Origin: Halomonas rhizosphaerae
Lineage (GTDB): Bacteria > Pseudomonadota > Gammaproteobacteria > Pseudomonadales > Halomonadaceae
Direction: 5' to 3'
Length of the DNA stretch: 64,000 nucleotides
Assembly (NCBI RefSeq): GCF_030010555.1
Contig: NZ_JASCQP010000032.1
Location: forward strand, 1 to 64,000
Shown here: positions 44,188-52,082 of the stretch, one piece after another
Layout of the letters: each line of letters begins with the position of its first letter
Numbering within the stretch: the first letter of the stretch is position 1
Made by a program: the position numbers and the translations under genes
Notes under the pieces: generated by a model
The model's input: the letters and a program-made list of their open reading frames with translations, nothing else
The model's database searches: none
What the model was told of the DNA's origin: nothing

Positions 44188-45896
44188 TCGCCGTCCATCG
44201 CCCAGCGCACATGGCAGACCACGGCGGGCATGCCCCGGGCATGGAAGAAGGCCAGCCAGCGCCGCTGGTTGTCCTGCAACCGGTCGCCCGGCCCCTTGAC
44301 CTCGATCAGCCGGTAGCGTGGCTCACCTTCCGAGGCCTCGGGGAGGAACTGGATCAGGTCCGGCAGGCCGGCCCGGTTGGCCTTGAGGTCACCGAGCAGC
44401 CGCTCGAAGCAGGCCCGCAGGTGGGCGGCCGGCAGGCAGGCCAGCGCCTGGTCGAGCAGCCCCTCATCGAGCACTCCCCAGTGCACGAAGGGCGAGGCCA
44501 GCCCCTGCTTCTCTCGCCAGGTGGCACGGATCACCTCGCGATACCCGCCATCGTCGAGCCGGGCCAGGCAGGCATCGAACAGGGTACGGCGGCGGGCCAC
44601 GAAGTCCTCGCGGTAGAGGTCCGCCGGGCCGTGGTGAAAGGGGTGGAAGAAGGCCCCGGGCAGGGGCGCGAAGAGCGCCTCCCAGCAGAGCAGCCCGAAG
44701 AGCCCGGTGAGCAGGGTGTTTTCCACATAGTGCACCGGTGCCGCCTCGCGATGCAGGTGGTCGCGCACCGTGGCCTCCACCGGGCCGGGCGGCAGAGTCA
44801 GGGTCCACGGTCGAGGGTCCGGCTCACGGCATGACGCCGGCGGGGGAAGCCCCAGCCGACGGCGCAGCCGCGGCACCAGCCGTCCCAGCGCCTGGACCTC
44901 CTCCTCGCTGGCCGGAGCCTGGGCCAGGGGCTCGGCCAGCGCCAGGGCCGAGGCGTGCTCCCCACGTCGTTCCTGCAGGCGCAGGTGGCGGATGCGCGCC
45001 TCGACGCTGCCCACCTGGCCTGCTTCCGGCCAGCCAGCCCCGGCATAGAGGGCAAGGGCCGACTCGCCCAGCCCATCCCGCTCCGCCTGGCGCCCCAGCG
45101 CCACGCAGAGTCGCCGATGCCGCGCCGCCAGCCAGGCGTTGTCGGCCAGCGGCGCGGGCAGTTCGGCACGCAGTGCCGATACCGCCTCCCCGGCCTCGAG
45201 CCGCTCGCGAAGGCGGTGCAGGGCCAGGTAGGCATCCACCTCCGTGCGGCGCCGGAAGGCCCGGGAGTCGGGGGTGATCGCCACCCGCTCGAAGCACTGC
45301 AGGCCGAGTTCGGTGAGCACGAACTCCGCCCAGTCCTGGCGCAGGTTGCCGAAGAACATCAGCCGCAGCCGGTCGCAGGTCGCCATCACGGCGAGGCGCA
45401 CGACCCGGTCCGGCGCTTCGGGCCACCAGTCGTCGAGCGGGCGAGGCTCGCTGAGCCGCGGCGCCAGCGCCTCGTGCAGCGCGGCCTTGCCGGTGGCGGC
45501 GGGCAGTCCCGCGGCGGCGATCTCGCCGGCCAGGGCGCGGCGCAGCTCGGGAAGGCGCAACTGACGGAACAGCTCCGCCAGGCCAAGTTCGGGGGCGGCC
45601 TCGACCAGGCCCGCCTCGACCAGGGGCGCGAGGGCCGCCTCGGGATCGCCGATCTCGGGATAGCGCAGGCGCGAGGTGCGAAAGTGCTCCCCCTTGCGCA
45701 TCACCATGCGCACCAGCAGCGCCTGAGAGGCCTCGGGCAGGCCGGCGAAATCCGCCAGGAAGCCCTGCTCGGCCGCGTCCAGCAGGTCACCATGGCGCTC
45801 GGCGACCCACGTCAGCACGAAGCGGAAGTTCGCCAGATAGTAGCGCGGGTCGTCCAGGGAAGCGGTGACCGGCGCGGCGCCAGGAATACTGTTCAT
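44184..45896 (-). CDS. fan1: FAN1-type structure-specific nuclease (VRR-NUC domain)
   Basis: Bacterial homologue of the Fanconi-associated nuclease FAN1, which cuts flap DNA and unhooks interstrand crosslinks. The 570-residue length matches the characterised Pseudomonas enzyme. Its layout is an N-terminal SAP-like/winged region (YYLANFRFVLTWV, RKGEHFRTSRLRY), a TPR-like middle and a C-terminal VRR-NUC nuclease with GLPDLIQFLPE and YRLIEVKGPGDRLQDNQRRW, holding the D...E-x-K catalytic residues. The ATG at 45896 has no clear ribosome site; an in-frame GTG nearby (PVTASLDD) is an alternative. It lies 32 bases after the nitronate monooxygenase gene and is coupled to the helicase. Confidence 0.93.
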   Translation of the reverse strand: MNSIPGAAPVTASLDDPRYYLANFRFVLTWVAERHGDLLDAAEQGFLADFAGLPEASQALLVRMVMRKGEHFRTSRLRYPEIGDPEAALAPLVEAGLVEAAPELGLAELFRQLRLPELRRALAGEIAAAGLPAATGKAALHEALAPRLSEPRPLDDWWPEAPDRVVRLAVMATCDRLRLMFFGNLRQDWAEFVLTELGLQCFERVAITPDSRAFRRRTEVDAYLALHRLRERLEAGEAVSALRAELPAPLADNAWLAARHRRLCVALGRQAERDGLGESALALYAGAGWPEAGQVGSVEARIRHLRLQERRGEHASALALAEPLAQAPASEEEVQALGRLVPRLRRRLGLPPPASCREPDPRPWTLTLPPGPVEATVRDHLHREAAPVHYVENTLLTGLFGLLCWEALFAPLPGAFFHPFHHGPADLYREDFVARRRTLFDACLARLDDGGYREVIRATWREKQGLASPFVHWGVLDEGLLDQALACLPAAHLRACFERLLGDLKANRAGLPDLIQFLPEASEGEPRYRLIEVKGPGDRLQDNQRRWLAFFHARGMPAVVCHVRWAMDGE

Positions 45897-45928
45897 GCAT
45901 CCATGGTATCAGGGCCGAGGAGGTAGCG

Positions 45929-46972
45929 TCAGCGCGGCAGGCCTCGGGCCAGCTCGCGTACCACCTCGGCGGCGGGAACCTCACGGCAGCGGCTGGCGTT
46001 CTGCCCGGCCCACAGCGGCGAGAAATCGCCACTCCCTTGCGCCTCGGCGGCGGCCCGCAGCGGGGCGATGGCCGCGGTGGCCAGCGGAAAGGCCGGCGCC
46101 GCCTCGCTGATCGGCCCCAGCTCGCGCATCAGCCGGGTGACGATGCCTCGGGCCGGACGGCCGCTGTAGAGGTTGGTGAGCGCCGTATGGCGGGCCGCCT
46201 CGCTCATCAGCGCCCGGCGATGGATGGCCGAGGCGCGGGATTCCGGGCAGCAGAGGAAGGCGGTGCCGGCCTGGACGGCCTCGGCGCCCAGCGCCAGCGC
46301 GGCCGCCACGCCCCGGGCATCGGCGATGCCGCCGGCGGCGACCACCGGTACCTCCACCGCCTGCCGGACCTGGGGCAGCAGCGCCAGGGTCCCCACCTGG
46401 GTGGTCAGGTCCTCGGTCAGGAAGAGGCCCCGATGGCCGCCGGCCTCGAGCCCCTGGACGATCACCGCATCGGCCCCGTGGGCCTCGAGCCAGCGCGCTT
46501 CCTCCACCGTGGTGGCCGTGGAGAGCACCATCGCGCCCCAGGCCTTGACCCGCGCGAGCAGCTCCGGCGCCGGCAGACCGAAGTGGAAGCTCACCACCGC
46601 CGGACGGAAGGGCTCGAGGACATCGCAGGCTGCATGGTCAAAGGGACGCCGCCCGGCACCGGCCGGCACCGCCTCGATGTCGAGGCCGAACTCGGCATAC
46701 CAGGGCGCCAGCGCCGCGTGCCAGCGCGCCTGACGCGCAGGGTCGGGTGCCGGGGACGTGTGGCAGAAGAAGTTGACGTTGACCGGCCCCGAGGTCGCGG
46801 AGCGGAGTGTCTCGAGCTCCTCCGCCATCGCCTCGGGCGAGAGCATGGCGCAGGGCAGGGCCCCGAGGCCGCCGGCACGGGAGACGGCAATGGCCAGCTC
46901 GCTGCCCTGGGCGCCCGCCATGGGGGCCTGGAGGATAGGCAGGTCGAGGCCCAGTCGCTCGGGCAATGTCAT
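45929..46972 (-). CDS. Nitronate monooxygenase (2-nitropropane dioxygenase family)
   Basis: FMN-dependent TIM-barrel enzyme of 347 residues that oxidises alkyl nitronates. Visible motifs are PILQAPMAGAQGSELAIAV at the N-terminus, VNVNFFCH, VVSFHFGLP, GADAVIVQGLEAGGHRG with the catalytic-region glycines and histidine, and VVAAGGIADARG plus GAEAVQAGTAF for phosphate binding. These fit the class I (Pseudomonas-type) enzymes. The start overlaps the yihY stop (ATGA), and AAGGAG is upstream. The physiological role may be detoxification of propionate-3-nitronate. Confidence 0.92.
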   Translation of the reverse strand: MTLPERLGLDLPILQAPMAGAQGSELAIAVSRAGGLGALPCAMLSPEAMAEELETLRSATSGPVNVNFFCHTSPAPDPARQARWHAALAPWYAEFGLDIEAVPAGAGRRPFDHAACDVLEPFRPAVVSFHFGLPAPELLARVKAWGAMVLSTATTVEEARWLEAHGADAVIVQGLEAGGHRGLFLTEDLTTQVGTLALLPQVRQAVEVPVVAAGGIADARGVAAALALGAEAVQAGTAFLCCPESRASAIHRRALMSEAARHTALTNLYSGRPARGIVTRLMRELGPISEAAPAFPLATAAIAPLRAAAEAQGSGDFSPLWAGQNASRCREVPAAEVVRELARGLPR

Positions 46973-47988
46973 GGGGTATCTCCTTGATCGGTGGCATCGT
47001 TATCGGAGGAATTGCGCTTCCGGCCGATGCGTCGCCAGGGCCACTTGTGGCCCAGGGTGTCGGCAGCGTAGGCGTCTCGATCCCCCGGCGGGCGGGCGGC
47101 GCCGACGGTGGTATCGCGATAGGTCTGGCGCTCCATTTCCGCGTTGAACTCTGCGCCCAGCAACACGACGAACGCCGACAGCCAGAACCATAGCATCAGC
47201 ATCACCACCGCCCCCAGCGAGCCATAGACCTCGCTCAGATTGATCACGCGGCTGAAGTAGAACGACAGGGCGGCCGAACCGATCAGCCATAATAGCGTTG
47301 CGACGACGGAGCCGACGCTGATCCACTTCCAGCGCGGCGGCCGCCTGTCGGGCCCGAAGCGATAGAAGACGGCGATGACCAGCATCATCACCAGCAGGAG
47401 CACCGGCCAGCGCAGCCAGACGATTACCGTGACCAGCAATGTATCGAGACCCAGCATGCCGATGGCCAGCGGAAAGAAGGCGATAAAGGCGATGCTGATC
47501 AGCAGGACCAGCATCAACCCCAGCGTCAGCGCCGCGACGATCAAGCCACGCTGCAGCGACCCCCGGCGGTCCACCTCGCCATACACCACGTTCAGCCCCA
47601 ACACCATCCATAGCACGCCCTTGGAGGCGACGAACATGGCCACTGCCACGCTGCCCAGGGCCGTCAGGCTGAGGCCAGTACCGGTGCTCTCGCCTATCTT
47701 GCGGGCCTGATCATTGATCAGGCTGGAGGCCTCGGGCGGCAGGTAGCGGCTGAGCTCCACGATCTGGCTCGCCAGGTCCTGAGGGTCCATCACCAGCGCC
47801 CAGATCGAGATGATCGCGGCGATCGTCGGAAAGAGCGCCAGCATGGCATTGAAGGCGATGCCGGCGGCCATCATGGCGACGAGGTCCTGAAGGGTCTCCT
47901 GCTTGACGCGCCAGGCGATATCCAGCCATCCGGCAGCGGGGATCTGCTTGGGCTCGTCGGCGCAGCGACCACGTTTCGGCTTGGCCAT
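46969..47988 (-). CDS. YihY/BrkB-family inner-membrane protein
   Basis: A 339-residue polytopic protein of the YihY/virulence factor BrkB family. The conserved N-terminus QDLVAMMAAGIAFNAMLALFPTIAAIISI and the later PRWKWISVGSVVATLLWLIGSAALSFYF and YGSLGAVVMLMLWFWLSAFVVLLGAEFNAE are clear, with six predicted helices and a charged cytosolic tail. Once annotated as RNase BN, the family has no proven enzymatic role. GAGG supports the ATG. It starts seven bases after the aspartic protease gene and overlaps the nitronate monooxygenase gene. Confidence 0.92.
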   Translation of the reverse strand: MAKPKRGRCADEPKQIPAAGWLDIAWRVKQETLQDLVAMMAAGIAFNAMLALFPTIAAIISIWALVMDPQDLASQIVELSRYLPPEASSLINDQARKIGESTGTGLSLTALGSVAVAMFVASKGVLWMVLGLNVVYGEVDRRGSLQRGLIVAALTLGLMLVLLISIAFIAFFPLAIGMLGLDTLLVTVIVWLRWPVLLLVMMLVIAVFYRFGPDRRPPRWKWISVGSVVATLLWLIGSAALSFYFSRVINLSEVYGSLGAVVMLMLWFWLSAFVVLLGAEFNAEMERQTYRDTTVGAARPPGDRDAYAADTLGHKWPWRRIGRKRNSSDNDATDQGDTP

Positions 47989-47995
47989 GAGTGCC

Positions 47996-48520
47996 TCAGG
48001 GCCGCTCCGCGGGGCGCAGCATCATGCGCGCATCACGGATCTCGATGTCGAAGCGGTCGAGGAAGCTCATGCCCAGCAGGGCCGCCTCGCCGGTGAGGCC
48101 CGGACTGATGGACCCGCGCACGTCCCGGGCGGTGAACCCGCCCAGGCTCACCTCGTCGAGCAGCGTCAGCTCGCCGCGCACCCGGCCGTTGGCGGTATTG
48201 AACCAGGCGCTGCCGGTACTCTCGAGCCCCAGCCTCGCGGCCATTTCGGCCGGGACCGCCACATAGGTGGCGCCGGTGTCGAGCAGGAACTCCACCGGCT
48301 GGTCGTTGATGCGCCCGGTGGCCACGAAGTGGCCGGCGCGGTTGCGCTCCAGCACCAGCGGCTCGCCCTCCCCCACCGCGACATTGGCGAGGTGGGCATT
48401 GGGGTTCCGCTGCGCCTCCAGGTAGCCGTGGAACCACCAGGCCCCACCCCCCAGGAGGAGCACCCAGAACAGCAGCATCATGCCCAGGCCGGCACGCCGC
48501 GAGACGTCTTCGTCGCTCAT
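47996..48520 (-). CDS. Membrane-anchored retropepsin-like aspartic protease
   Basis: A 174-residue protein with one N-terminal membrane segment (residues about 13-30) and a periplasmic clan AA aspartic protease domain (TIGR02281-like). The catalytic motif is FLLDTGATYVAVP with Asp81; a single active-site aspartate per chain means it should act as a dimer. Further family pattern: NTANGRVRGELTLLDEVSLGG and LLGMSFLDRFDIEI. AGGA upstream supports ATG 48520. Probably first gene of the leftward unit with yihY, nitronate monooxygenase, fan1 and helicase. Confidence 0.9.
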   Translation of the reverse strand: MSDEDVSRRAGLGMMLLFWVLLLGGGAWWFHGYLEAQRNPNAHLANVAVGEGEPLVLERNRAGHFVATGRINDQPVEFLLDTGATYVAVPAEMAARLGLESTGSAWFNTANGRVRGELTLLDEVSLGGFTARDVRGSISPGLTGEAALLGMSFLDRFDIEIRDARMMLRPAERP

Positions 48521-48669
48521 TTGCCGTCCTCTCCGTATCGCCCCGGCGACAACGTCGGCGCCCATGCCGGCATAATCTGCCTACCGACAAGGATACCCCC
48601 TGGCCAAGATGCCTTGCCTCCCCACGCCCGGAAACCTTGTCACTGACACGGATAACCGGTGATGAGGAG

Positions 48670-50022
48670 TCAGTGTGCCTCCTCGCGCCACAGTTCCCAA
48701 TAGCCGCCATCGTCGGTGGAGCGCTCCCTCCCCCAACTGCCGTGCAGTCGTCCATCGCCTGCCGTCACCTCGAGCACGCCCAGCCCCTGCTCCAGACCGA
48801 GGGTCCAGCCGAAATGCAGGCGCCCCGCCTGCACCTCTCCCTCCAGATGGCCCAGCCCCAGCCCGTAGGTGAACACCCCCTGGACCCGGCTGCCCTGTCG
48901 TTCGAGCACCAGACGCACCGGCAGCTCCCCCGAGACATCGCCTAGCTTGCCCCGGAAGGTGCCCTCGAAGGGCTGTACGCCGTCCGGAGTCGCCCGGTCG
49001 ATAACCGGCTCGCCCGCTCGCCGGGGCTGCAGGACTGCCGGGTCGGTGGCACGACCCAGCCGCACGATACCCTCCTGGATGTCGCGGTCGTCCATGAAGC
49101 CTGCCAGGCGGCCGATCTCCTCGGCCACGCCGAGGACCCGCTCGCGGGCCGCCACGAAATCCGGCTCGGCCCGGGCGAAGGCGTCACTGTGCCCGGCCAG
49201 GGTCGAGGCCAGCCCGCGCAGCCGGTCCGACGTCAGCGGGTGGGTGGCCTCGGCCAGGTGTGCCCGATAGGCCGCCTCGTCGGCGAAGTGCCAGCGATTG
49301 GGCTCCCAGTGGGCCAGCAGCGTGAAGAAGACGCTCATGCCCAGCGGCGGATAGGCGAGCCGGGCCATGACGTCCAGAGCGAAATCGTCGGCTTCGGCCT
49401 CGTGACGGCGGGCCGCCTCCCGGGACACCTCGGGCCCGTAGCCCGGATGGCGGTGCAGGGCGTGGCCAAGTTCGTGAAGCAGCACGAACACCACCGAGGA
49501 AGTGAATATCTTGCCGTACAGCTCCATTACCTCCGTCCGCTCCCGGACCTCGTCGGGCACACCCAGCGCCTCCATGGGCGGCGGGTAGCGCCCCTCGGGA
49601 AACGACTCGGACCCTCGGTGACGCAGCATGGCCAGGTACTGGCCGGGCGTCTCGATCGACAGCCCCTCGAGCTGCAGCCAGGCCATGGACAGGGCGAGGT
49701 CGCCGAACAGACGCAGCGAGGCCACCGACATCACCACCTGTCGCCGGCCATCGACAAGGGTCTGCTGGTAGTAACAGAAGGGCTCGCTGGCAGGCACGGG
49801 GCAGCGCAGCGGAAAAGTCAGCTCGACGCCTGCCAGCTGCGCACGTTCCTCGGCCTCGAGGGCCGGCAGCAGGCTCTCGTGATGCACGCGGCGGATATCC
49901 TGCGGCGTGATGCGCGACCAGTACGTCAGGGTCGCATCGCTGTAGAGTGTCGCCATGCCTGCGGCCGGTGAGGCCAGCAGCCAGCAGGACAGGGCCAGAC
50001 CAAACTGCCAGCCGGCGTTCAC
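48670..50022 (-). CDS. Exported zinc metallopeptidase with HELGH motif
   Basis: A 450-residue exported protein: N-terminal signal peptide (LALSCWLLASPAAG), then a gluzincin-type domain with HELGH at residues 183-187 and a downstream HEAEADDFA (about 207-215) providing the third zinc ligand, as in M48-like peptidases. The last about 110 residues form a beta-rich region (GTFRGKLGDVSGELPVRLVLE, LEGEVQAGRLHFGW) without recognised family. The start is GTG and overlaps the stop of the upstream membrane-protein gene (GTGA), so the two are coupled. Substrate unknown. Confidence 0.8.
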   Translation of the reverse strand: MNAGWQFGLALSCWLLASPAAGMATLYSDATLTYWSRITPQDIRRVHHESLLPALEAEERAQLAGVELTFPLRCPVPASEPFCYYQQTLVDGRRQVVMSVASLRLFGDLALSMAWLQLEGLSIETPGQYLAMLRHRGSESFPEGRYPPPMEALGVPDEVRERTEVMELYGKIFTSSVVFVLLHELGHALHRHPGYGPEVSREAARRHEAEADDFALDVMARLAYPPLGMSVFFTLLAHWEPNRWHFADEAAYRAHLAEATHPLTSDRLRGLASTLAGHSDAFARAEPDFVAARERVLGVAEEIGRLAGFMDDRDIQEGIVRLGRATDPAVLQPRRAGEPVIDRATPDGVQPFEGTFRGKLGDVSGELPVRLVLERQGSRVQGVFTYGLGLGHLEGEVQAGRLHFGWTLGLEQGLGVLEVTAGDGRLHGSWGRERSTDDGGYWELWREEAH

Positions 50023-50612
50023 GGCCGTTCCCTGCCCTGATGGTAGAGGGCCGCAGGCTCGGAGAAACGGGCATCCGGCGGTTCTCCCCGGGCATCGGTG
50101 GCGTTGGCCCAGTCGCTGAAGGCGGCATAGTCGCCCCAGGCACCCAGCCAGGCGGGACGCATCAGCCGCAGCTTCGCCTGGCGCAGATCACCGCGCTCGG
50201 CCACGGCCTGACTGCCTTCCGTGGAGGAGGCGTCACCCAAGGCATTGAGGGTGAAGAAGAGACGACGCAGCTGGGCCTGCTCCAGTGTAGGGTCGATCCC
50301 GCCGGCCTCCGGGGCGAGTCCGGAGTAGCTGGTGAGCGTCGCGGCATCGCCCGCCATCATGGCCGGCGTTGAGGTGGCCTGGACGGCGCTGTGCAGCGAG
50401 ATGCCCAGGGCCACGCTGCCGAACAGGGCGAAGAAGAGTCCCGGCGCGGCGCGGTTTAGAACCACCTCGGCACCGCCGGGCAGGGTCACCTTGCCGTCGC
50501 TGTCACGCTGGGCGGGTACCGCCAGAAACAGCCTATAGCCCAGATAGATGGCCATGCCGGCAAACAGCACGACCAGGATGCGCTCGATGGCGCGCAGTGT
50601 GACGGGATCCAT
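50019..50612 (-). CDS. Hypothetical two-helix membrane protein
   Basis: A 197-residue protein with two predicted helices, near residues 11-31 (ILVVLFAGMAIYLGYRLFLA) and 56-74 (PGLFFALFGSVALGISL), separated by a short loop, and a soluble C-terminal domain of about 115 residues. No family recognised. GGAGG upstream of the ATG supports the start. It is coupled by a GTGA overlap to the exported metallopeptidase gene, so the two products may act together, for example as anchor or regulator and peptidase (inference). Confidence 0.7.
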   Translation of the reverse strand: MDPVTLRAIERILVVLFAGMAIYLGYRLFLAVPAQRDSDGKVTLPGGAEVVLNRAAPGLFFALFGSVALGISLHSAVQATSTPAMMAGDAATLTSYSGLAPEAGGIDPTLEQAQLRRLFFTLNALGDASSTEGSQAVAERGDLRQAKLRLMRPAWLGAWGDYAAFSDWANATDARGEPPDARFSEPAALYHQGRERP

Positions 50613-50676
50613 GGCAGCAGCCTCCCGGCCCCGCGAAACGCGGTCTTGCCTTCAGTCTAGCCGCCCCTCGTCGGCC

Positions 50677-52032
50677 TCACCTGCCGTTGCGCGCCTCCCA
50701 GTCGCGGGCCGCCTGCTGACCGCGGGCCTGGTCGACGAAGAGGCACACCAGGATGGCGATGACGAAGAGCACCGCGCAGAGCAGGATCGACGCCTTGAGC
50801 CCCACCAGCGACTGCAGCAGCCCCAGGCCGATGATACCGATCACCCCGGCGAGCTTGTTGGCCAGCCCCCAGAAGCCGAAGAACTCGGCGGCCTTGCGAC
50901 TCGGCGAGAAGAGCCCCACCAGGGCGCGGCTGGCGGACTGGCTGGAGCCCAGGGAGAGCCCCGCCAGGCAGCCCACTACCAGGAAGAGGTGCTGGGCCTC
51001 CCAGTCCAGCCCGAACCGGGCATGCAGGAAGGCGGTGACCTCCGGCGTGGCCCAGATGGCCAGTATCGCCGCCACCCAGAGCCCCAGGGTGAAGAGGTAG
51101 GTGACCCGGGTGCCGATGCGGTCCTGGATGAAGCCGAAGCCCAGCGCCCCGACCGCCGCGGTGATCTGCACGATGATGAACATGATATTGCGGACCGACT
51201 CGTCCCAGCCGATCACCTGGGCGCCATAGATGAAGGCGAAGGCGATGATGATGTAGACGCCGGCCATGGAGAAGAGCAGCGAGACCAGGAAGATGCCGAG
51301 GTCGCGGAAGCGCCGCAGCTCGTGCAGGGTCGTCGCGACGCGTTCCAGGGCGATCTCGCGATAGGGCTTGCCGGGGGGCTGAGGCGTGCCGCGCTCCTTC
51401 ACCCACAGGAAGGTGGGGATGGCGGTGACCAGGAAGAAGCCCGCCGCGAAGGGCCCCACCCAGCGGATGCGCTCGAAGTTCTCCGCCGTGGCCTCGCCCA
51501 GCACCACCAGGGTGAAGCCCGCCGCGAAGAGCCCGCCGACGTAGCCCAGCGCCCAGCCGAAGCCGGAAATCTTGCCCAGGTCCTCGGGCGGGCCGAGGTC
51601 CGGCAGGAAGGCGGCAATGAAGGACTCGCCCATGGAGTAGGCGTAGTTGGAGACCACGATCAGCAGCAGGCCCAGCACCACATAGCCTGGCGCCACGAAG
51701 TAGAGCATGGCGGTGGTGGCCACGGTGGCCAGGTAGCTGACGAACAGGAAGCCCTTCTTGGCGGCCTGATAGTCCATCACCGCACCGCACAGCGGGCCGG
51801 TCACCACCACCAGCAGATAGCTGACCGCCAGCGCCAGGCTCCACAGGAAGTTGGCCAGGCGGTAACCGTCGCCGCGATCACCGACGATTACCGTGGTGAA
51901 GAGCTCACCGAACACCACGGTGATGATCAGCAGCGTATAGGCCTGGTTGGCGAAGTCGAACATCGCCCAGCCGAGGATCTCCCTGCGCGAAGCGCGGGGT
52001 GTCGTCGGCACGGCAGCGGGGATCGGGCTCAT
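50677..52032 (-). CDS. MFS transporter, UMF1/Atg22-like
   Basis: A 451-residue transporter with about 12 helices. The N-terminal WAMFDFANQAYTLLIITVVFGELF is the hallmark of the UMF1/Atg22-type MFS group, and LGSSQSASRALVGLFSPSRKAAEFFGFWGL is its conserved second-half signature. In yeast Atg22 exports amino acids from the vacuole; bacterial members are mostly uncharacterised. It lies 50 bases downstream of an S15-type hydrolase gene in the same direction, so export of a product of that hydrolase or of the ATP-grasp enzyme is possible (inference). Confidence 0.88.
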   Translation of the reverse strand: MSPIPAAVPTTPRASRREILGWAMFDFANQAYTLLIITVVFGELFTTVIVGDRGDGYRLANFLWSLALAVSYLLVVVTGPLCGAVMDYQAAKKGFLFVSYLATVATTAMLYFVAPGYVVLGLLLIVVSNYAYSMGESFIAAFLPDLGPPEDLGKISGFGWALGYVGGLFAAGFTLVVLGEATAENFERIRWVGPFAAGFFLVTAIPTFLWVKERGTPQPPGKPYREIALERVATTLHELRRFRDLGIFLVSLLFSMAGVYIIIAFAFIYGAQVIGWDESVRNIMFIIVQITAAVGALGFGFIQDRIGTRVTYLFTLGLWVAAILAIWATPEVTAFLHARFGLDWEAQHLFLVVGCLAGLSLGSSQSASRALVGLFSPSRKAAEFFGFWGLANKLAGVIGIIGLGLLQSLVGLKASILLCAVLFVIAILVCLFVDQARGQQAARDWEARNGR

Positions 52033-52082
52033 GCGGGACGTCCCTGTGGCATCAGGACGTCACCATAGCAGCCCCTCCTGCA

